This document shows, one piece after another, positions 6,582-6,826 of a stretch of DNA of 6,826 bases. Within the stretch, counting starts at the first letter, position 1; the number at the start of each line of letters is the position of its first letter. The notes below the pieces were generated by a model. The model made no database searches. It was not told the origin of the DNA and was given only the letters and a program-made list of their open reading frames with translations. Location of the stretch: contig CANGMY010000077.1 of the NCBI GenBank assembly GCA_947455015.1, positions 1 to 6,826 on the forward strand. The letters run 5' to 3'. Both the position numbers and the translations under genes were made by a program. The DNA is from Microthrixaceae bacterium (GTDB taxonomy: Bacteria > Actinomycetota > Acidimicrobiia > Acidimicrobiales > Acidimicrobilacustridaceae).

Positions 6582-6826
6582 TGATGCAGCCGTTGAAACA
6601 ACGTTTCGTATGCATCGACGGTTCGCTCCCACGTGAACGGCTCAGCCCACACAACAGCTGCTTTGCGGAGTCGGGCTGCTTCTTCAGGATCACGTGCCAG
6701 CGAAAGCAGTGCTTTACGCACCGACTCTTCATCACCGGGCTTGGTGGTGAGTCCGACTGATCCAACAACCTCGCGAACGCCGGGAAGACTTGAGGCCACA
6801 GGTACGCATCCACTCGCCATTCCTTC
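6578..6826 (-). CDS. glycosyltransferase family 4, C-terminal part (cut by window edge)
   Basis: The visible 82 residues are the C-terminal end of a GT4 (GT-B fold) glycosyltransferase. They begin EGMASGCVPVASSLPGVREV, the usual 'E-A-M-A-x-G-x-P-V-V-A-S-x-x-G-x-x-E' segment that binds the sugar-nucleotide donor. The first Glu, at the window edge, would be the second Glu of the EX7E motif. Then come the short loop TTKPGDEESVRKALLSLARD, a helix rich in Ala and Arg (PEEAARLRKAA) and a final FTWERTVDAYETLFQRLHQ, all typical of the family. The gene continues beyond the right edge; the in-frame Met at 6820 is internal, not a start. It acts in the cytoplasm or at the inner membrane face with a nucleotide-sugar donor. 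Its stop overlaps the AftD-like start, so it heads the visible operon. Donor and acceptor cannot be told from this fragment. Confidence 0.92.
   Translation of the reverse strand, partial: EGMASGCVPVASSLPGVREVVGSVGLTTKPGDEESVRKALLSLARDPEEAARLRKAAVVWAEPFTWERTVDAYETLFQRLHQ

Larger units (their letters stand above)
618..6826 (-). other. putative five-gene envelope-glycan operon
   Basis: Five minus-strand genes follow one another with junctions of -4, -14, +9 and +2 bp, leaving no room for separate promoters between them except inside coding sequence. The order is GT4 glycosyltransferase, AftD-like GT-C enzyme, small membrane protein, sulfotransferase-methyltransferase fusion, methyltransferase. 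The promoter must lie beyond the right edge. No terminator with a T-run is visible at the left end. Confidence 0.8.

Noticed and set aside
6579..6632. Longer start for the AftD-like protein (17 extra residues from 6632)
   Set aside because: It would overlap the glycosyltransferase by 55 bp and add an Arg- and Cys-containing leader unlike the family. The ATG at 6581 in an ATGA overlap is the normal coupled arrangement.
6818..6820. ATG at 6820 as the true start of an 80-residue protein
   Set aside because: It is the Met of the conserved 'EGMASG' donor-binding motif, in the middle of a GT4 enzyme; the frame is open to the window edge.

Overview
The window looks like chromosomal DNA of a moderately GC-rich bacterium (about 55-63% GC in three lines counted by eye), most likely an actinobacterium. 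The main pointer is a large AftD-type (DUF3367) GT-C arabinofuranosyltransferase, a family largely confined to Actinobacteria. It sits near a methyltransferase of a type I recall close to aftD in mycobacteria. Some features would fit Acidimicrobiia-like lineages, but that is only an impression; no rRNA or marker gene is present.

Layout. From the left edge to 617 there is one plus-strand gene of unknown function, whose reading frame stays open to the edge. Positions 618-6826 are filled by five minus-strand genes, read right to left: the C-terminal end of a GT4 glycosyltransferase (6578-6826, cut by the right edge), the AftD-like membrane glycosyltransferase (3354-6581), a small membrane protein (3056-3367), a fused sulfotransferase-methyltransferase (1343-3046) and a stand-alone class I methyltransferase (618-1340). 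Junctions are a 4-bp ATGA overlap, a 14-bp overlap, a 9-bp gap and a 2-bp gap, so the five are almost certainly one operon. The plus-strand gene and the operon meet tail to tail with no base between their stop codons. No stretch over 50 bases lacks a gene, and I see no tRNA, rRNA, mobile element, CRISPR array or long repeat.

How the genes may work together (inference). The set fits assembly and decoration of a cell-envelope glycan or glycolipid. The GT4 enzyme would build a precursor in the cytoplasm. The sulfotransferase half would add sulfate from PAPS, and one or both methyltransferase domains would add methyl groups. The AftD-like enzyme would transfer a lipid-phosphate-linked sugar on the outer face of the membrane, with its beta-sandwich domains holding the glycan. 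The fusion of a PAPS sulfotransferase to a methyltransferase is the most unusual item.
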